DNA of 64,000 bases from Vibrio sp. CDRSL-10 TSBA (GCA_039696685.1 CP155566.1:3286001-3350000); one strand, 5' to 3'; numbered from the stretch's first letter, positions 29,501-41,126 are shown. Program-made: numbers and translations. The notes: a model not told the origin generated them from the letters alone.

Positions 29501-29528
29501 ATAATAATGATTCTCATTTCGCAGTCAA
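29501..29528 (-). promoter_or_regulatory. ryhB promoter overlapped by a Fur box
   Basis: Minus strand: -35 TTGACT (29528-29523), 16-bp spacer, -10 TATTAT (29506-29501). The spacer and -10 read GAAATGAGAATCATTATTAT, a good match to the Fur consensus built of GATAAT repeats. Fur-Fe would cover the promoter. The -35 lies 31 nt beyond the GNAT stop. Confidence 0.85.
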
Positions 29529-29558
29529 GAGCTAAATGAGAAAAAATCTCATTTATTT

Positions 29559-29987
29559 TTAAAAATATTTAATCAAGTACAGCCGGCTCTCAATCAAAGG
29601 ATCTACTTTTTCAAAATTTTCAATAAGATAACCATTTCTCAGCAGTAAACGTAACATGCCCGGAAACTGATTGCGGGATTTAACCGTTAACGCCTGATAC
29701 CCCTGCTCCGTTACCCATCGCTCCTGAGCCTCAAGCAGTTGCTGCGCCACGCCATGATTGCGCGCTGCCGCCGTCACACCGCCAAACCAGCTGTAGAAGG
29801 TGGTGGAATCGACCTGATAGCCAATTTTAAACCCCAGCAGTTGCTGGTCATCTTCCGCCACCAGAATAAGATGCCGCTTTCCTGCTAAACGCAGTGCCAT
29901 GCTGGCGCGATTCTCGCTGCGGCTGAACTCACCGATTTGCGCAGCAACCTTCTCCGCCTCTTGCAGGGTTCCGATCCGAATTTGCAT
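29559..29987 (-). CDS. GNAT family acetyltransferase
   Basis: 142 residues from the ATG at 29987, preceded by GAGGAG 7 nt upstream; a longer reading frame to 30077 overlaps hemB and is less likely. The GNAT core shows LGFKIGYQ (beta4), NHGVAQQLLEAQERWV (acetyl-CoA pyrophosphate loop, R/Q-x-x-G-x-A-like) and LLLRNGYLIENFEKV (beta6-beta7). Substrate unknown. It follows hemB and may be co-transcribed with it. Confidence 0.8.
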   Translation of the reverse strand: MQIRIGTLQEAEKVAAQIGEFSRSENRASMALRLAGKRHLILVAEDDQQLLGFKIGYQVDSTTFYSWFGGVTAAARNHGVAQQLLEAQERWVTEQGYQALTVKSRNQFPGMLRLLLRNGYLIENFEKVDPLIESRLYLIKYF

Positions 29988-30061
29988 CCCGTTTCTCCTC
30001 GTCATTCTGGTACAAAAAAGGCTGGCACTCCGGCCAGCCTGGATAATCGCTACGGACTCGT

Positions 30062-31186
<1,125 letters not shown>

Positions 31187-31335
31187 TCACCAAATGTGGT
31201 GATAGTCGCGACTGGTGGCGAAATGATATCACTCCTACTTCACGGCGCTAGGATCTGGCGGGAAAAATGCAAAAAATGACCCCAAGCTCACACTCACGTA
31301 TACTGGGATTTTTCGACAGCCAACGAGAGTGCGCA

Positions 31336-32098
31336 ATGATTGACAGCCATGCCCATATTTATGCCAGTGAATTTGACCAGGATCGTGACGAGGTGGTCAG
31401 CCGGGCACTGGCTCAGGGAATCGATCAGATCCTGCTGCCGAATATCGATCTCGACTCCATCGCGCCGATGCTGGCAACCGAAGCGGCTTACCCGCAGGTG
31501 TGCCGCTCGATGATGGGTCTGCATCCCTGTTATGTCGACAACAACATCACCCAAACGCTGGCCGAGATTGAAGCCTGGTTTGACCGGCATAATTTCATTG
31601 CCGTGGGTGAAATCGGTATCGACTTATACTGGGATAAAACCTATCGCGCACAACAAGAAATGGCATTCGTGACCCAGCTTAACTGGGCCAAACAACGCGA
31701 TCTGCCTGTGGTGATCCACACCCGGGATTCGATTGAAGAGACCCTGACTTTGCTGCGTCAAGAGCAGAAACGGTCAGCTGCGCGGTGTGTTCCACTGTTT
31801 TGGTGGCAGCGTGGCAGAAGCGAAAGCGATTAATGACCTCGGTTTTCACCTTGGCCTGGGCGGCGTATCAACCTTTAAGAATGGCGGAATGGATCAGGTC
31901 ATCCCGCATCTGGATATGAACTACGTTATTCTGGAAACCGACTGCCCTTATCTGGCGCCGGTGCCGCATCGCGGCAAGCGTAATGAACCGGCCTATACCC
32001 AGCTGGTCGCGCAGCGTGTCGCTGAGCTGCGCGCGACCGACGTGGCCGACATTGATCGCATCACCACCCACAACGCAAAAACACTGTTTCAGCTCTGA
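31336..32098 (+). CDS. tatD: TatD-family metal-dependent hydrolase (frameshifted in this sequence)
   Basis: About 253 residues after correction. N-terminal MIDSHAHIYASEFDQDRD holds the H-x-H metal site; VGEIGIDLYW, VVIHTRDS and ETDCPYLAP give the other ligands of the TIM-barrel 3'-5' DNase family. The frame breaks at 31768-31770; removing one A (GAAAC to GAAC) gives LRQEQNGQLRGVFHCFGGSVAEA, the family's HCF motif. In E. coli tatD follows tatABC; here it is convergent with tatC. A start further upstream (31267) would add a non-conserved leader. Confidence 0.88.
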
Positions 32099-32167
32099 TC
32101 AGCGCAAAGCGACCATCAGACCAGATAACGCCTGATCTCAGGTCAATCCTGTAGCGCACAAACAACA

Positions 32168-32195
32168 AGAGCGGCCCGCAGGCCGCTCTTGGTTA
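32168..32195. terminator. Terminator between tatD and tatC
   Basis: AGAGCGGCC-CGCA-GGCCGCTCT hairpin followed by TGGTTATTTT, between convergent tatD and tatABC. Confidence 0.75.
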
Positions 32196-32243
32196 TTTTA
32201 CCGTTTATCGCTTTATCGACTTCCGTTGTGGTGACAGGCTCAA

Positions 32244-32996
32244 TTACTCCTGCTCCGCATCCTCTTGCTGGTCATCTTTGCGGGTGTAAAAACGAGCAAA
32301 GAACAGACCGATTTCAAACAACAGACACATCGGAATCGCGAGCAACGTCTGCGATACCATATCCGGCGGCGTCAGCAGCATGCCGACAATGAATGCCGCC
32401 ACAATAATATACGGACGCTTCTCACCCAGCTCTTTTGGCGTGGTGACACCCGTCCAGCACAGCAAAATAATCGCCACCGGCACCTCAAACGCGACCCCGA
32501 ACGCCATAAACAGCGCCAGAACGAAGTCAAGATAGCTGGCGATATCGGTCGCAAACTCGACCCCGCCCAGCGAGATGGCGGTAAAGAAACCGAACACCAG
32601 CGGAAAAACCACGAAATAGGCAAACGCCACACCACAGTAAAACAGCAGCGAGCTGGACAGCAGCAGCGGGAAAATCAGGCGGCGTTCGTGCTTATACAGG
32701 CCCGGCGCAACAAATGCCCATACCTGGTACAGAATAAACGGTACCGAAATAAAGACCGCGACGATCAACGTTAGCTTGAGCGGAGTAAAAAACGGCGACG
32801 CCACATCAGTGGCGATCATGGTCGCCCCTTCCGGCAAACGATCCACCAGCGGTCGCGAGACAAATTCGTAAATCGTATTCGAAAAATAAATCAGCCCGAC
32901 AAACACCACGATCACCGCTGCGATACAACGCAGCAGGCGATCACGAAGTTCCAACAAATGGCTGATCAACGGTTGAGTCTGTTCGACTGAAGACAT
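32244..32996 (-). CDS. tatC: Sec-independent protein translocase TatC
   Basis: 250 residues, six predicted membrane helices. N-terminal [19 protein letters not shown] and the invariant [24 protein letters not shown] are TatC signatures; this subunit recognises the twin-arginine signal. A charged C-tail ([15 protein letters not shown]) follows. It is last in the ubiE-ubiJ-ubiB-tatABC cluster, 57 nt after tatB. Confidence 0.96.
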   Translation of the reverse strand: MSSVEQTQPLISHLLELRDRLLRCIAAVIVVFVGLIYFSNTIYEFVSRPLVDRLPEGATMIATDVASPFFTPLKLTLIVAVFISVPFILYQVWAFVAPGLYKHERRLIFPLLLSSSLLFYCGVAFAYFVVFPLVFGFFTAISLGGVEFATDIASYLDFVLALFMAFGVAFEVPVAIILLCWTGVTTPKELGEKRPYIIVAAFIVGMLLTPPDMVSQTLLAIPMCLLFEIGLFFARFYTRKDDQQEDAEQE

Positions 32997-33053
32997 TGAA
33001 ACCTCATGTAACCGGACCTGACAACTGCCGTGGGCAGTGCTTGGCCGGAGTAA

Positions 33054-33446
33054 TTAGTCGGCTTTCTTTTCTGCCGTGTTGGACGGCTCGGCTGAAGCAG
33101 TGCTGCTCACTGCAGGCTCGGCATCCGCTGACACCGTTTCACTCTGCGACTGCGCCGCATAAGGACGCTGCACATCGCGCGCGGCCTGCTTAAGCGTATC
33201 CACCGATTCCTGCAACTCAGGCGACAGATTTTTCATGTTCATCTGTTCCGCCTTGCGCAGGTTTTCCTGCAGCTCCTGCACCTTGAGTTCATGGGCCAGT
33301 TCATCTTTGACACTGTTGGCCATGTTCTTGGCGGACGAAACGAATTTCGCCACGCTGCGAATAGCTGTCGGCAGACGTTCCGGACCTAACACCACCAGAG
33401 CCACGACAGAAATTAATACCAGTTCCCAAAAACCGATATCAAACAC
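33054..33446 (-). CDS. tatB: Sec-independent protein translocase TatB
   Basis: 130 residues: N-terminal membrane helix MFDIGFWELVLISVVALVVL, the G-P hinge (GPERLP), an amphipathic helix and a variable acidic/Ala tail. TatB forms the receptor complex with TatC. Begins 4 nt after tatA stops. Confidence 0.95.
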   Translation of the reverse strand: MFDIGFWELVLISVVALVVLGPERLPTAIRSVAKFVSSAKNMANSVKDELAHELKVQELQENLRKAEQMNMKNLSPELQESVDTLKQAARDVQRPYAAQSQSETVSADAEPAVSSTASAEPSNTAEKKAD

Positions 33447-33449
33447 GAT

Positions 33450-33695
33450 TTAGGCCTGCTCTTTGTCTTTCTTTGTCTCAGCAGAAGCGGCTTCGCTTTT
33501 CTGCTGTTCCAGATTTTTTGGTTCAAAGTCGGCATCTTTCTTCGCCGCTGTCTGGTCATCTTCCGACATGGCTTTCTTAAAGCCTTTCACCGCACCACCC
33601 AGATCGCCACCGATACCACGCAGTTTCTTCGTACCAAACAGCAATACCACGATAACGGCAATGATAAGAAGTTGCCAAATACTGATCCCACCCAT
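33450..33695 (-). CDS. tatA: Sec-independent protein translocase TatA
   Basis: 81 residues: [26 protein letters not shown] is the short membrane helix and FG hinge of TatA, followed by [16 protein letters not shown] amphipathic helix and a Lys/Glu-rich tail. TatA multimers form the passage for folded proteins. Confidence 0.96.
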   Translation of the reverse strand: MGGISIWQLLIIAVIVVLLFGTKKLRGIGGDLGGAVKGFKKAMSEDDQTAAKKDADFEPKNLEQQKSEAASAETKKDKEQA

Positions 33696-33745
33696 TTTCT
33701 TTACCTCGGGTTATTAGTTACACAATTATTTCAAGAGTTTAACGT

Positions 33746-35381
33746 CTACTGACGATAAGCTCGCCAACTAAACAGCCAAAATGTGACGCCGGCAATCGCA
33801 CTGCCTGCCGCCCATTGCTCGTAGTGGCTGGACACCAATATTGCCGAGCATACGACTAAAGTGGCGCCAACACCAAATAAAAACTTACCCGTCGCCTGCT
33901 GGCGCTTACTGTCACGGTAGCCCTGATAAAACTGCTCCATGCGGGTATTCAAATTTTTGCCCTGCTTGAGACTGTCATACAGTAACTCAGGCAATTCAGG
34001 CAGTTTTTCTGCCCAGAAACGGCGCTTTTTCTTTGATGGCATTCACCACCGCCTGCGGGCCGACCTGGTTCATCATCCATTTTTCCAGAAACGGCTTAGC
34101 GGTTTGCCAAAGGTCGAGCTGCGGATACAACTGACGCCCTAAACCTTCTACGTAGAGCAGCGTTTTCTGGAGCAGTACCAGCTGCGGCTGCACTTCCATA
34201 TTGAAGCGACGCGCGGTGTTGAACAGATTGAGCAATACATGGCCAAACGAAATATCGCACAGCGGTTTAGCAAAAATCGGTTCGCACACAATACGGATCG
34301 CCACTTCGAATTCATCGATATTGGTATCCTGCGGAACCCAACCGGAGTCAACATGCAACTGAGCGACTTTGCGGTAGTCGCGGTTGAAAAACGCCAGAAA
34401 GTTTTCGGCCAGGTAACGTTTATCTTCTGCATTCAAGGTACCAACAATACCGCAATCAAGACCAATCCACATCGGGTTGTCCGGATGTTCAGGGCTGACA
34501 AACACATTGCCCGGATGCATATCGGCATGAAAAAAACTGTCGCGGAAAACCTGAGTGAAAAACACCGTCACACCCCGTTCAGCCAACAGTTTCATATTGG
34601 TACCATTGGCTTGCAGACGAGCAACGTCTGAAACCTGGATGCCGTATATTCGCTCAGAAACCATGACAGTTTTATTACTGAGGTCAGTAATAATTTCCGG
34701 TACGTACAGTTCATCACTGCCTTCGAAATTGCGCCGCAGCTGGATGGCATTGGCGGCTTCGCGGCGCAGGTCGAGTTCATCGAGCAGGGTTTTCTCGTAC
34801 TCACGTACCACTTCCACCGGCTTGAGGCGACGGGCTTCCGGGGTAACCCGGGCCAGGATGCGCGCCAGACGGTACATCAGTTTCAGATCGGCATTGATGA
34901 CCGGACGAATATCCGGACGAATCACTTTCAGCACCACTTCACGGCCATTGGACTTGAGCTTAGCAGTGTGTACCTGAGCAATAGAAGCCGACGCGAGCGG
35001 CTCAATATCAAACTCATCAAACCAGGTTTCCAGCGGCCCGCCGAGGGCTTTTTCCATCTGCTGCTTGGCCAGTGCGCCATCAAACGGCGCGACTTTATCC
35101 TGCAGCAGGGCCAGCTGATCGGCAATATGCGGCGGAAACAGGTCACGTCGGGTCGACATCATCTGACCGAACTTGATCCACACCGGGCCAAGCGCCTGCA
35201 GCGCCAGGCGCAGCCGTTCACCCAGCGGTTTATCCGCATGCTGGTTACGAATCCAGAAAATTGATTTGCGCGCCAGACGCGGCACCCGTGCCAGCTGATG
35301 ATCCGGCAGGAACTCGTCGAGACCATACTCAAGCTGGACTTTGATAATCCGGTATAAACGTTTTACTTCGGCCAGGGTCAT
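33746..35381 (-). CDS. ubiB: Ubiquinone biosynthesis accessory factor UbiB (frameshifted in this sequence)
   Basis: About 544 residues: atypical protein-kinase-like fold with the family's KxGQ motif ([16 protein letters not shown]), [19 protein letters not shown] and GLDCGIVG, then two C-terminal membrane helices ([18 protein letters not shown] and [13 protein letters not shown]). UbiB is a membrane ATPase needed for coenzyme Q synthesis. The frame breaks at 34017-34019; removing one A on plus (GAAAC to GAAC) gives [21 protein letters not shown] and joins the membrane anchor. It overlaps ubiJ by 4 nt. Confidence 0.92.
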
Positions 35382-35983
35382 ACTCGTTCCAACAACTGGG
35401 CTAAACGGGCTTCAACGCGTGCAGCCTGGCTTTTGACATCATCAACCTGATCACAGAAATGGGCGATCTCGAGCGGAGCCGGAGCAACACGCCACTCTTC
35501 GGTCAGTACCTGGCCGAGGTGATTCTGATGTTTGCTCAGCTGGGCATGCAATACAGCGCCGACATTTTTCACCCCTTGTACCAGACTGTGGGCAACCACA
35601 TCACCGGTAACACGAGACAGCCACTCTTCAATATCCGGCTTGCAGTCGGTCATCAGCTGGGAGAATTTCTGCGCCAGCTGAATGTCCCCTTCCAGCACCA
35701 GTTTATCCTGTTTGATCAGACGGGTAATGTTGGCCTGCTCACGCAGCTCAGGCAATACCGAGAGGTGGAGCGACAGATAGCAGTCCGGCTCACCTTCATA
35801 GTGAGCCAGCACATCAATCTGCTGGCTAAAGATAAAGGTCAGGGTTTTATTCAGCTCTTTGAGATGAACCTGGATCACCTGCCCCTTAAGGCGGGCCAGG
35901 CGGCGTTCGAGTTCAGGATCATCATGAATCAGGGTATTGAGCGATGATTCTATCACCGCCGTAACTAAAGGTTCAAACGGCAT
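35378..35983 (-). CDS. ubiJ: Ubiquinone biosynthesis accessory factor UbiJ
   Basis: 201 residues with an SCP2-type lipid-binding domain (residues about 15-115), lacking catalytic motifs. UbiJ and UbiK bind and present ubiquinone intermediates in the Ubi complex. It lies between ubiE and ubiB as in E. coli and its stop overlaps the ubiB ATG (ATGA). Confidence 0.9.
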   Translation of the reverse strand: MPFEPLVTAVIESSLNTLIHDDPELERRLARLKGQVIQVHLKELNKTLTFIFSQQIDVLAHYEGEPDCYLSLHLSVLPELREQANITRLIKQDKLVLEGDIQLAQKFSQLMTDCKPDIEEWLSRVTGDVVAHSLVQGVKNVGAVLHAQLSKHQNHLGQVLTEEWRVAPAPLEIAHFCDQVDDVKSQAARVEARLAQLLERV

Positions 35984-35992
35984 AAGCGGTCC

Positions 35993-36773
35993 TTAGAATT
36001 TGTAACCGCGGTGCAGAGCCACAATGCCGCCAGTCAGGTTGTAGTAGCTGGCATTCTCGAAACCGGCCTCTTCCATCATTCCTTTCAGGGTTTCCTGATC
36101 CGGGTGCATACGAATCGACTCCGCCAGATAACGGTAGCTGTCGGCGTCGTTGGCGATCAGCTGGCCCATCTTTGGCAGAATGTGGAATGAGTAAGCATCA
36201 TAAACTTTCGACAGCGGATCAAGCAGCGGTTTGGAGAACTCCAGTACCAGCAGACGACCGCCCGGCTTCAGTACGCGGTACATAGAACGCAACGCTTTGT
36301 CTTTGTCAGTCACGTTACGCAGACAAAAACTGATGGTGATACAGTCAAAATAGTTGTCCGGGAAACGGCAGTTCTTCTGCATTGGCCTGCACATAGTGCA
36401 CGTTGCCGACAATACCGCGATCACGCAGCTTATCGCGGCCGACATTGAGCATCGAGTTGTTGATGTCGGCCAGGATCACATGACCTTTTTCGCCCACGAT
36501 ACGGGAGAATTTTGCGGTCAGGTCACCGGTACCGCCGCCTAGATCCAGAATACGCTGCCCCGGACGTGCGCCGGAACAATCGATGGTGAAACGCTTCCAC
36601 AGACGGTGAATCCCCCCCGACATCATGTCATTCATCATGTCGTATTTGGCTGCCACTGAGTGGAACACCTGGGCCACTTTGGTCGCTTTTTCTGCGGTCT
36701 TTACTGTCTCAAAACCGAAATGGGTGGTTTCTTGATTCTCTGCTGTATTGGTTTGCACTCTGGTATCCGTCAT
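35993..36773 (-). CDS. ubiE: Ubiquinone/menaquinone C-methyltransferase (frameshifted in this sequence)
   Basis: About 259 residues from the ATG at 36773, which has GAGGAAA 5 nt upstream. Motifs: [41 protein letters not shown] (SAM binding), and near the C-terminus [16 protein letters not shown] and [14 protein letters not shown]. The frame breaks at 36363-36365; removing one A on plus (GAAAC to GAAC) gives [24 protein letters not shown]. First gene of the ubi-tat cluster. Confidence 0.94.
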
Positions 36774-36821
36774 TGTGTTTCCTCTTGAGCCGTTTTCACG
36801 ACTAAACTGCAACTGCGGCGA

Positions 36822-38345
36822 TTAGTTTACTTTATCCTCAGCTTGATGTCTTTCTTCTAACCCGAAATCTGTTTCATGCTGAGCCTTTTCGACCCACTGC
36901 TGGCCGATAGAACGTTTGACTTCTACCCCAAGCTGTTTAAATCCTTCCGCCTGACGAATCGCGTTACCACGACCGCTGGCCAGTTTGTTCATCGCGCCCT
37001 GATAACTCTGGTTGGCTTTATCCAACGCGCCGCCCAGCCCTTCCATATCATCGACAAACAGACGCAGCTTGTCATACAGGCGGCTGGCCCGCTCGGCGAT
37101 GAGCTTAGCGTTCTGGTTCTGGCGGTCGTTACGCCACAGGTTGTCGATAGTGCGCAGCGCCACCAGCAAGGTGGTCGGGCTGACCAGAATAATGTTGTGC
37201 TCCATCGCATCTTTGACCAGGCTCGGGTCAGCCTGAATCGCCACCTGGAACGCCGGTTCAACCGGAATGAACATTAATACGTAATCCAGGCTCTGAATGC
37301 CTTTAAGCTGATGATAATCCTTCTGCCCCAGCCCTTTGATGTGACTGCGCAGTGCCAGCAGGTGATCGCGCAGCGCCACATCACGCTCGGCATCTGTCTC
37401 GGCATGGAAGTAACGCTCGTAGGCCACCAACGCCATTTTCGAGTCAATCACCACCTGTTTGTCATGGGGAAGATGGACAATCACATCCGGCTGATAGCGT
37501 TTACCCGCCTCGTTTTGCAGACTGACCTGGGTCTGGTATTCGTGCCCTTCACGCAGGCCGGACTCGGCCAGTACCCGCGCCAGCACCACTTCTCCCCAGT
37601 TGCCCTGCTGTTTATTGTCACCTTTCAGCGCCTGAGTCAGGTTAAGCGCTTCTTTCGCCATCTGTTCATTGAGGCGCTGCAGATTACGCAGTTCATGCAC
37701 CAGCGTATGGCGCTCTTTCGCTTCCTGGTTAAAACTGTCATTGACCTGACGCTTAAAGCCGTCCAGCTGCTCGCGCAGGGGTGACAACAAACCATCCAGA
37801 CTCTGCCGGTTCTGCTGATCCACCTTGGCGGTTTTAGCTTCAAACACCTGATTGGCCAGCTGTTCAAACTGCTGCTTGAGGCGCTCTTCGGCGCGCTCCA
37901 GCAGCTGCAGTTTTTCCTGGCTCGATTCCAGTTGCTGCTGATGACGGGCCTGCTGCTCATGCAGCTGCACTTCAAGCTGCGCTTTTTCCTCACGCAACCG
38001 GCCCAGTTCATCGCTGTATTGCTGCCGCTCCTGCTTAATCGCCTCGAAATAACGCAATTTTTCCAGCACCGCCATCATTTTGCCGTGTGACTGGCGCAAT
38101 TCGAATTCCGCTTTATCACGCTCCTGATCGAGCTGTTCCAGCTCCTGCTGGGCACTGCTCAGTGATTGTTGTAACTGGGTGGTTTGCTGTTCATGCCAGC
38201 GCGCTTCGCTGCTCAGTTGCTGCTGCAGCAACTGCGCCTGAACCTGATACTTTTGCTTTACCCACCAGCCCACAGCCACCCCGGAAGCAGCAGCGCCACC
38301 CAGGGCGGCTAAACAGGTTTCCAGATTGTCGAGAATCCATTGCAT
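36822..38345 (-). CDS. rmuC: DNA recombination protein RmuC
   Basis: 507 residues: N-terminal membrane helix (LAALGGAAASGVAVGWWV), a long coiled coil (about 30-190) and a RmuC nuclease-like domain (NWGEVVLARVLAESGLREGHEY, VIDSKMALVAYERY, DYVLMFIPVEPAF). RmuC limits inversions at short repeats. It stops 49 nt before ubiE begins, in the same order as E. coli rmuC-ubiE. Confidence 0.93.
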   Translation of the reverse strand: MQWILDNLETCLAALGGAAASGVAVGWWVKQKYQVQAQLLQQQLSSEARWHEQQTTQLQQSLSSAQQELEQLDQERDKAEFELRQSHGKMMAVLEKLRYFEAIKQERQQYSDELGRLREEKAQLEVQLHEQQARHQQQLESSQEKLQLLERAEERLKQQFEQLANQVFEAKTAKVDQQNRQSLDGLLSPLREQLDGFKRQVNDSFNQEAKERHTLVHELRNLQRLNEQMAKEALNLTQALKGDNKQQGNWGEVVLARVLAESGLREGHEYQTQVSLQNEAGKRYQPDVIVHLPHDKQVVIDSKMALVAYERYFHAETDAERDVALRDHLLALRSHIKGLGQKDYHQLKGIQSLDYVLMFIPVEPAFQVAIQADPSLVKDAMEHNIILVSPTTLLVALRTIDNLWRNDRQNQNAKLIAERASRLYDKLRLFVDDMEGLGGALDKANQSYQGAMNKLASGRGNAIRQAEGFKQLGVEVKRSIGQQWVEKAQHETDFGLEERHQAEDKVN

Positions 38346-38460
38346 AATAACGGTTTACTTACTTTTGATTGTTGATAAAAAGAGTATTTCGATACTGGAT
38401 AAATGTCCAGTTTGTCGACACATTATTCCGCGATTAGACTAGCGGCTGATCAACCATGGA

Positions 38461-39378
38461 ATGGAAAATTGTATGAATGAAGGTCGTGCCCTGGGATTAG
38501 GGCTGAGTGCTGTATTACTCTGGTCTACCGTCGCCACCGCGTTTAAACTGACTCTGGCCCAGTTCACGCCAATCCAGATGCTGACCGTGGCCTGTATCGT
38601 CTCGGCTCTGGCGCTGCTCGCCATCTGCTGCTGGCAGGGTAAGCGTCACCAGATCATCCCGACTCTGATTGCCAATCCCGGTTATTACCTGCTGCTTGGC
38701 CTGATCAATCCGCTCGCCTACTATCTGATTTTGTTCAAAGCCTACGACCTGCTGCCGGCCTCTCAGGCTCAGGCGATCAACTACAGCTGGGCCATCACCC
38801 TGACCTTGATGGCGGCGCTGTTTCTCGGCCAGAAAATCCGTGTTCAGGACTGGATTGCCTGCGTACTGAGTTATTTCGGCGTGGTGGTGATCGCCACGAA
38901 AGGCGATGTGCTGGGTTTGCAGTTCGACAGTCCGCTCGGCGTCGGACTGGCCCTGCTCTCTACCTTGCTGTGGGCCGGTTACTGGATTCTGAATACCAAA
39001 AACAAAGCTGACCCTGTGGTCGGCGTACTGCTCGGCTTTGTTATCGCCATCCCGTTTGCAATTGCGATCAGCCTCTATGAAGGAGCCGCCTGGAGCCACA
39101 TCACCGCAAGCGGCTGGGCAGCGGTCACTTACGTCGGCCTGTTTGAAATGGGCATTACCTTTGTGCTGTGGCTGAGCGCACTGAAAAGCACCAACAACAC
39201 CGCCCGCATCAGCAATCTGATTTTTGTTTCTCCGTTTGTATCGCTGATTTTACTTGCCACCATCATCGGCGAACAGATTCACCCGACCACACTGATCGGG
39301 CTGGTGCTGATCATCACCGGTCTGGTTATTCAGCAGTTCAAACGTAAACGCAGTAAACTGGCGGCAGAAAAAGCCTAG
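38461..39378 (+). CDS. EamA/DMT family permease
   Basis: 305 residues, ten hydrophobic segments in two EamA repeats (about 10-140 and 155-290; YSWAITLTLMAALFLGQ and VGLFEMGITFVLWLSALK). Substrate unknown; members export amino acids, nucleosides or metabolites. An in-frame ATG at 38473 with GGAA 8 nt upstream is an equally likely start. Its TAG stop is interlocked with the stop of the opposite HDOD gene on the palindrome CTAG (39375-39378). Confidence 0.8.
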   Translation: MENCMNEGRALGLGLSAVLLWSTVATAFKLTLAQFTPIQMLTVACIVSALALLAICCWQGKRHQIIPTLIANPGYYLLLGLINPLAYYLILFKAYDLLPASQAQAINYSWAITLTLMAALFLGQKIRVQDWIACVLSYFGVVVIATKGDVLGLQFDSPLGVGLALLSTLLWAGYWILNTKNKADPVVGVLLGFVIAIPFAIAISLYEGAAWSHITASGWAAVTYVGLFEMGITFVLWLSALKSTNNTARISNLIFVSPFVSLILLATIIGEQIHPTTLIGLVLIITGLVIQQFKRKRSKLAAEKA

Positions 39379-40206
39379 AACAACTGATGGGCCAGTTTCG
39401 GCACCCTGACCGCGCATCTGGTCGATGACGACATAGTGCTGCGGGTCAAGCTTGAGTGCTTTCGCCGCCGGATGACGCGCAAGAAACGCCTGCTTTTCCT
39501 GCGCATCAAACAGTGAATCCCAGCGGCGGTGAACATCACGCGCCAGGTAAAGCACACACGCCAGGCGTTTCGATTGCTCCGCCTGGCCGGGATGATTGAC
39601 ATGCTCGATGGCATCCGCCATCTCGGGCGGAAAATTCCACTCTTTCGCCAGCTGAGCCCCCAGCTGTTGTGAATCGACGCCCAGCAACTCCTGCTGCACC
39701 TCACTGGCTTTTTCCCCCTGGCGGACACGCTGTTCAATCTGTTCAGCCATGGTCGGTTCCAGCGCGTGAATCATCAGCTCACCGATATTATGCAAAACCC
39801 CGGTGGTAAAGGCCTCATTTGGATCCAGCTTGAGCGGTTTGGCCAGCTTGCTGGCGATCATGGCGATTTCAAATGTGTTCGACCAGTAGTCTTTGATATT
39901 GAGCGTTTTCAGCGCCGGAAACACCCCAGACACCACAGAAGAAGAGATCAGGGTGCGCACCGCACCACTGCCGACGCGGACAATGGCATCGCTGATGGTC
40001 GATACCCCTTTGCTTGCAGTGCTGCCAAACTGAGCCGAATTAGCCATACGCAGCACTCTGGCGCTGAGTACCTGATCCATCGACATCTTGCGCGATAAAT
40101 CACTGAAATCGACATTGTCACGATTAACCATATTGAGCAGCTCCTGCTGGATACTCTCGATACGGGGCAATTCATTGAGGCGGGAGATCAGGGCTTCTTG
40201 ATTCAT
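39375..40206 (-). CDS. HDOD domain signalling protein (frameshifted in this sequence)
   Basis: About 276 residues from the ATG at 40206, preceded by AAGGAG 7 nt upstream. A single HDOD domain covers most of the protein (LNELPRIESIQQELLNMV, VLRMANSAQFG, TFEIAMIASKLA, FTTGVLHNIGELM). HDOD proteins resemble HD phosphohydrolases but lack the HD metal site and act in signalling. The frame breaks at 39396-39398; dropping one base (GTTTC to GTTC on plus) replaces a long foreign tail by AELAHQLF and a stop, so the present frame run-through is artificial. Confidence 0.85.
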
Positions 40207-40286
40207 TCTTGCACTCCTTGTAGCAGCCAACAGAAATACTATAGGACAGATTTCAGCGCGGCAGCAGTGCAATAATGAGAGATTTA

Positions 40287-41126
40287 TCAGGTAATTTGCT
40301 CGCGGTACATTTTCGGGCTTACCCCGGCTTTACGCTTGAACACCCGTGAAAAATAGAGCGGGTCGGAATAACCGACAATCCGGCCAATATGGTTCACTGA
40401 ATAGTGAGTAGTCACTAACAGTTGCTTGGCACGGCTGATACGCTGATCATCCCGCCACTGAGTGATGGTCATCTTCATCTCATCACGAAACAGATGACCG
40501 AGCCGAGACGGCGACAGGCAAGTATGAGCTGCGATCTCCTCCAGAGTGAAATCCTGGTTGAGATTCTGGGTCATATAGTTAATGGCCTGGATAATACGCG
40601 GGTCGAGCGGTTTACTGACCACATCCGGTTGCACGGTTTTACAGCGGATCAGTAGCTGCTCCAGCAGGTTAATCGCCAAATCATCACGATACGGCATATC
40701 CGACTTGGCGGTATACTCAATATCGACAAACAGGTTTTCGATATGCTCTATCGTCTGCGCATCCAGCCCCTGAGTCAGGAACACGCCGTTACGCTCTTCC
40801 TGCCAGCTCAACCAGTCATTCCAGAATGCTCGCGGACGGAAATAAACCCAGCGATGGAACCAGGATGCACTGTCGGTTTTACGATGATAGAAATGGTTGG
40901 CGCTGGGTGGAAACAGCAGCAGATCGCCCGGTTTCACGTGAAACATCTGTTCACCGCAAAAGATGGTACCTTCGCCTTTGCTGGTGATGTTAATAATGTA
41001 GCCCTTCATCCCGCCGGGACGGTCTATGGTGTAGTCCAGTTCATCGCCTTCAATGATCGGCGTCAGCCCGGCCACCAGGTGCGCATCGAAATTGTAGCCA
41101 GGTTTGAGAGGATCGGTTGTTTGCAT
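40287..41126 (-). CDS. araC: Arabinose operon regulator AraC
   Basis: 279 residues. N-terminal arm and cupin: DPLKPGYNFDAHLVAGLTPI, DRPGGMKGYIINI, PGDLLLFPPSANHFYHR, WVYFRPRAFWNDWLSW, closely following E. coli AraC. C-terminal double helix-turn-helix: CLSPSRLGHLFRDEM and VGYSDPLYFSRVFKRKAGVSP. It senses L-arabinose and binds paired half-sites; three such pairs are visible upstream of araB, araF and ytfQ. Unlike E. coli, araC is not divergent from araBAD but last in an araBDA-x-araC series. The start at 41126 has a weak Shine-Dalgarno. Confidence 0.93.
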   Translation of the reverse strand: MQTTDPLKPGYNFDAHLVAGLTPIIEGDELDYTIDRPGGMKGYIINITSKGEGTIFCGEQMFHVKPGDLLLFPPSANHFYHRKTDSASWFHRWVYFRPRAFWNDWLSWQEERNGVFLTQGLDAQTIEHIENLFVDIEYTAKSDMPYRDDLAINLLEQLLIRCKTVQPDVVSKPLDPRIIQAINYMTQNLNQDFTLEEIAAHTCLSPSRLGHLFRDEMKMTITQWRDDQRISRAKQLLVTTHYSVNHIGRIVGYSDPLYFSRVFKRKAGVSPKMYREQIT

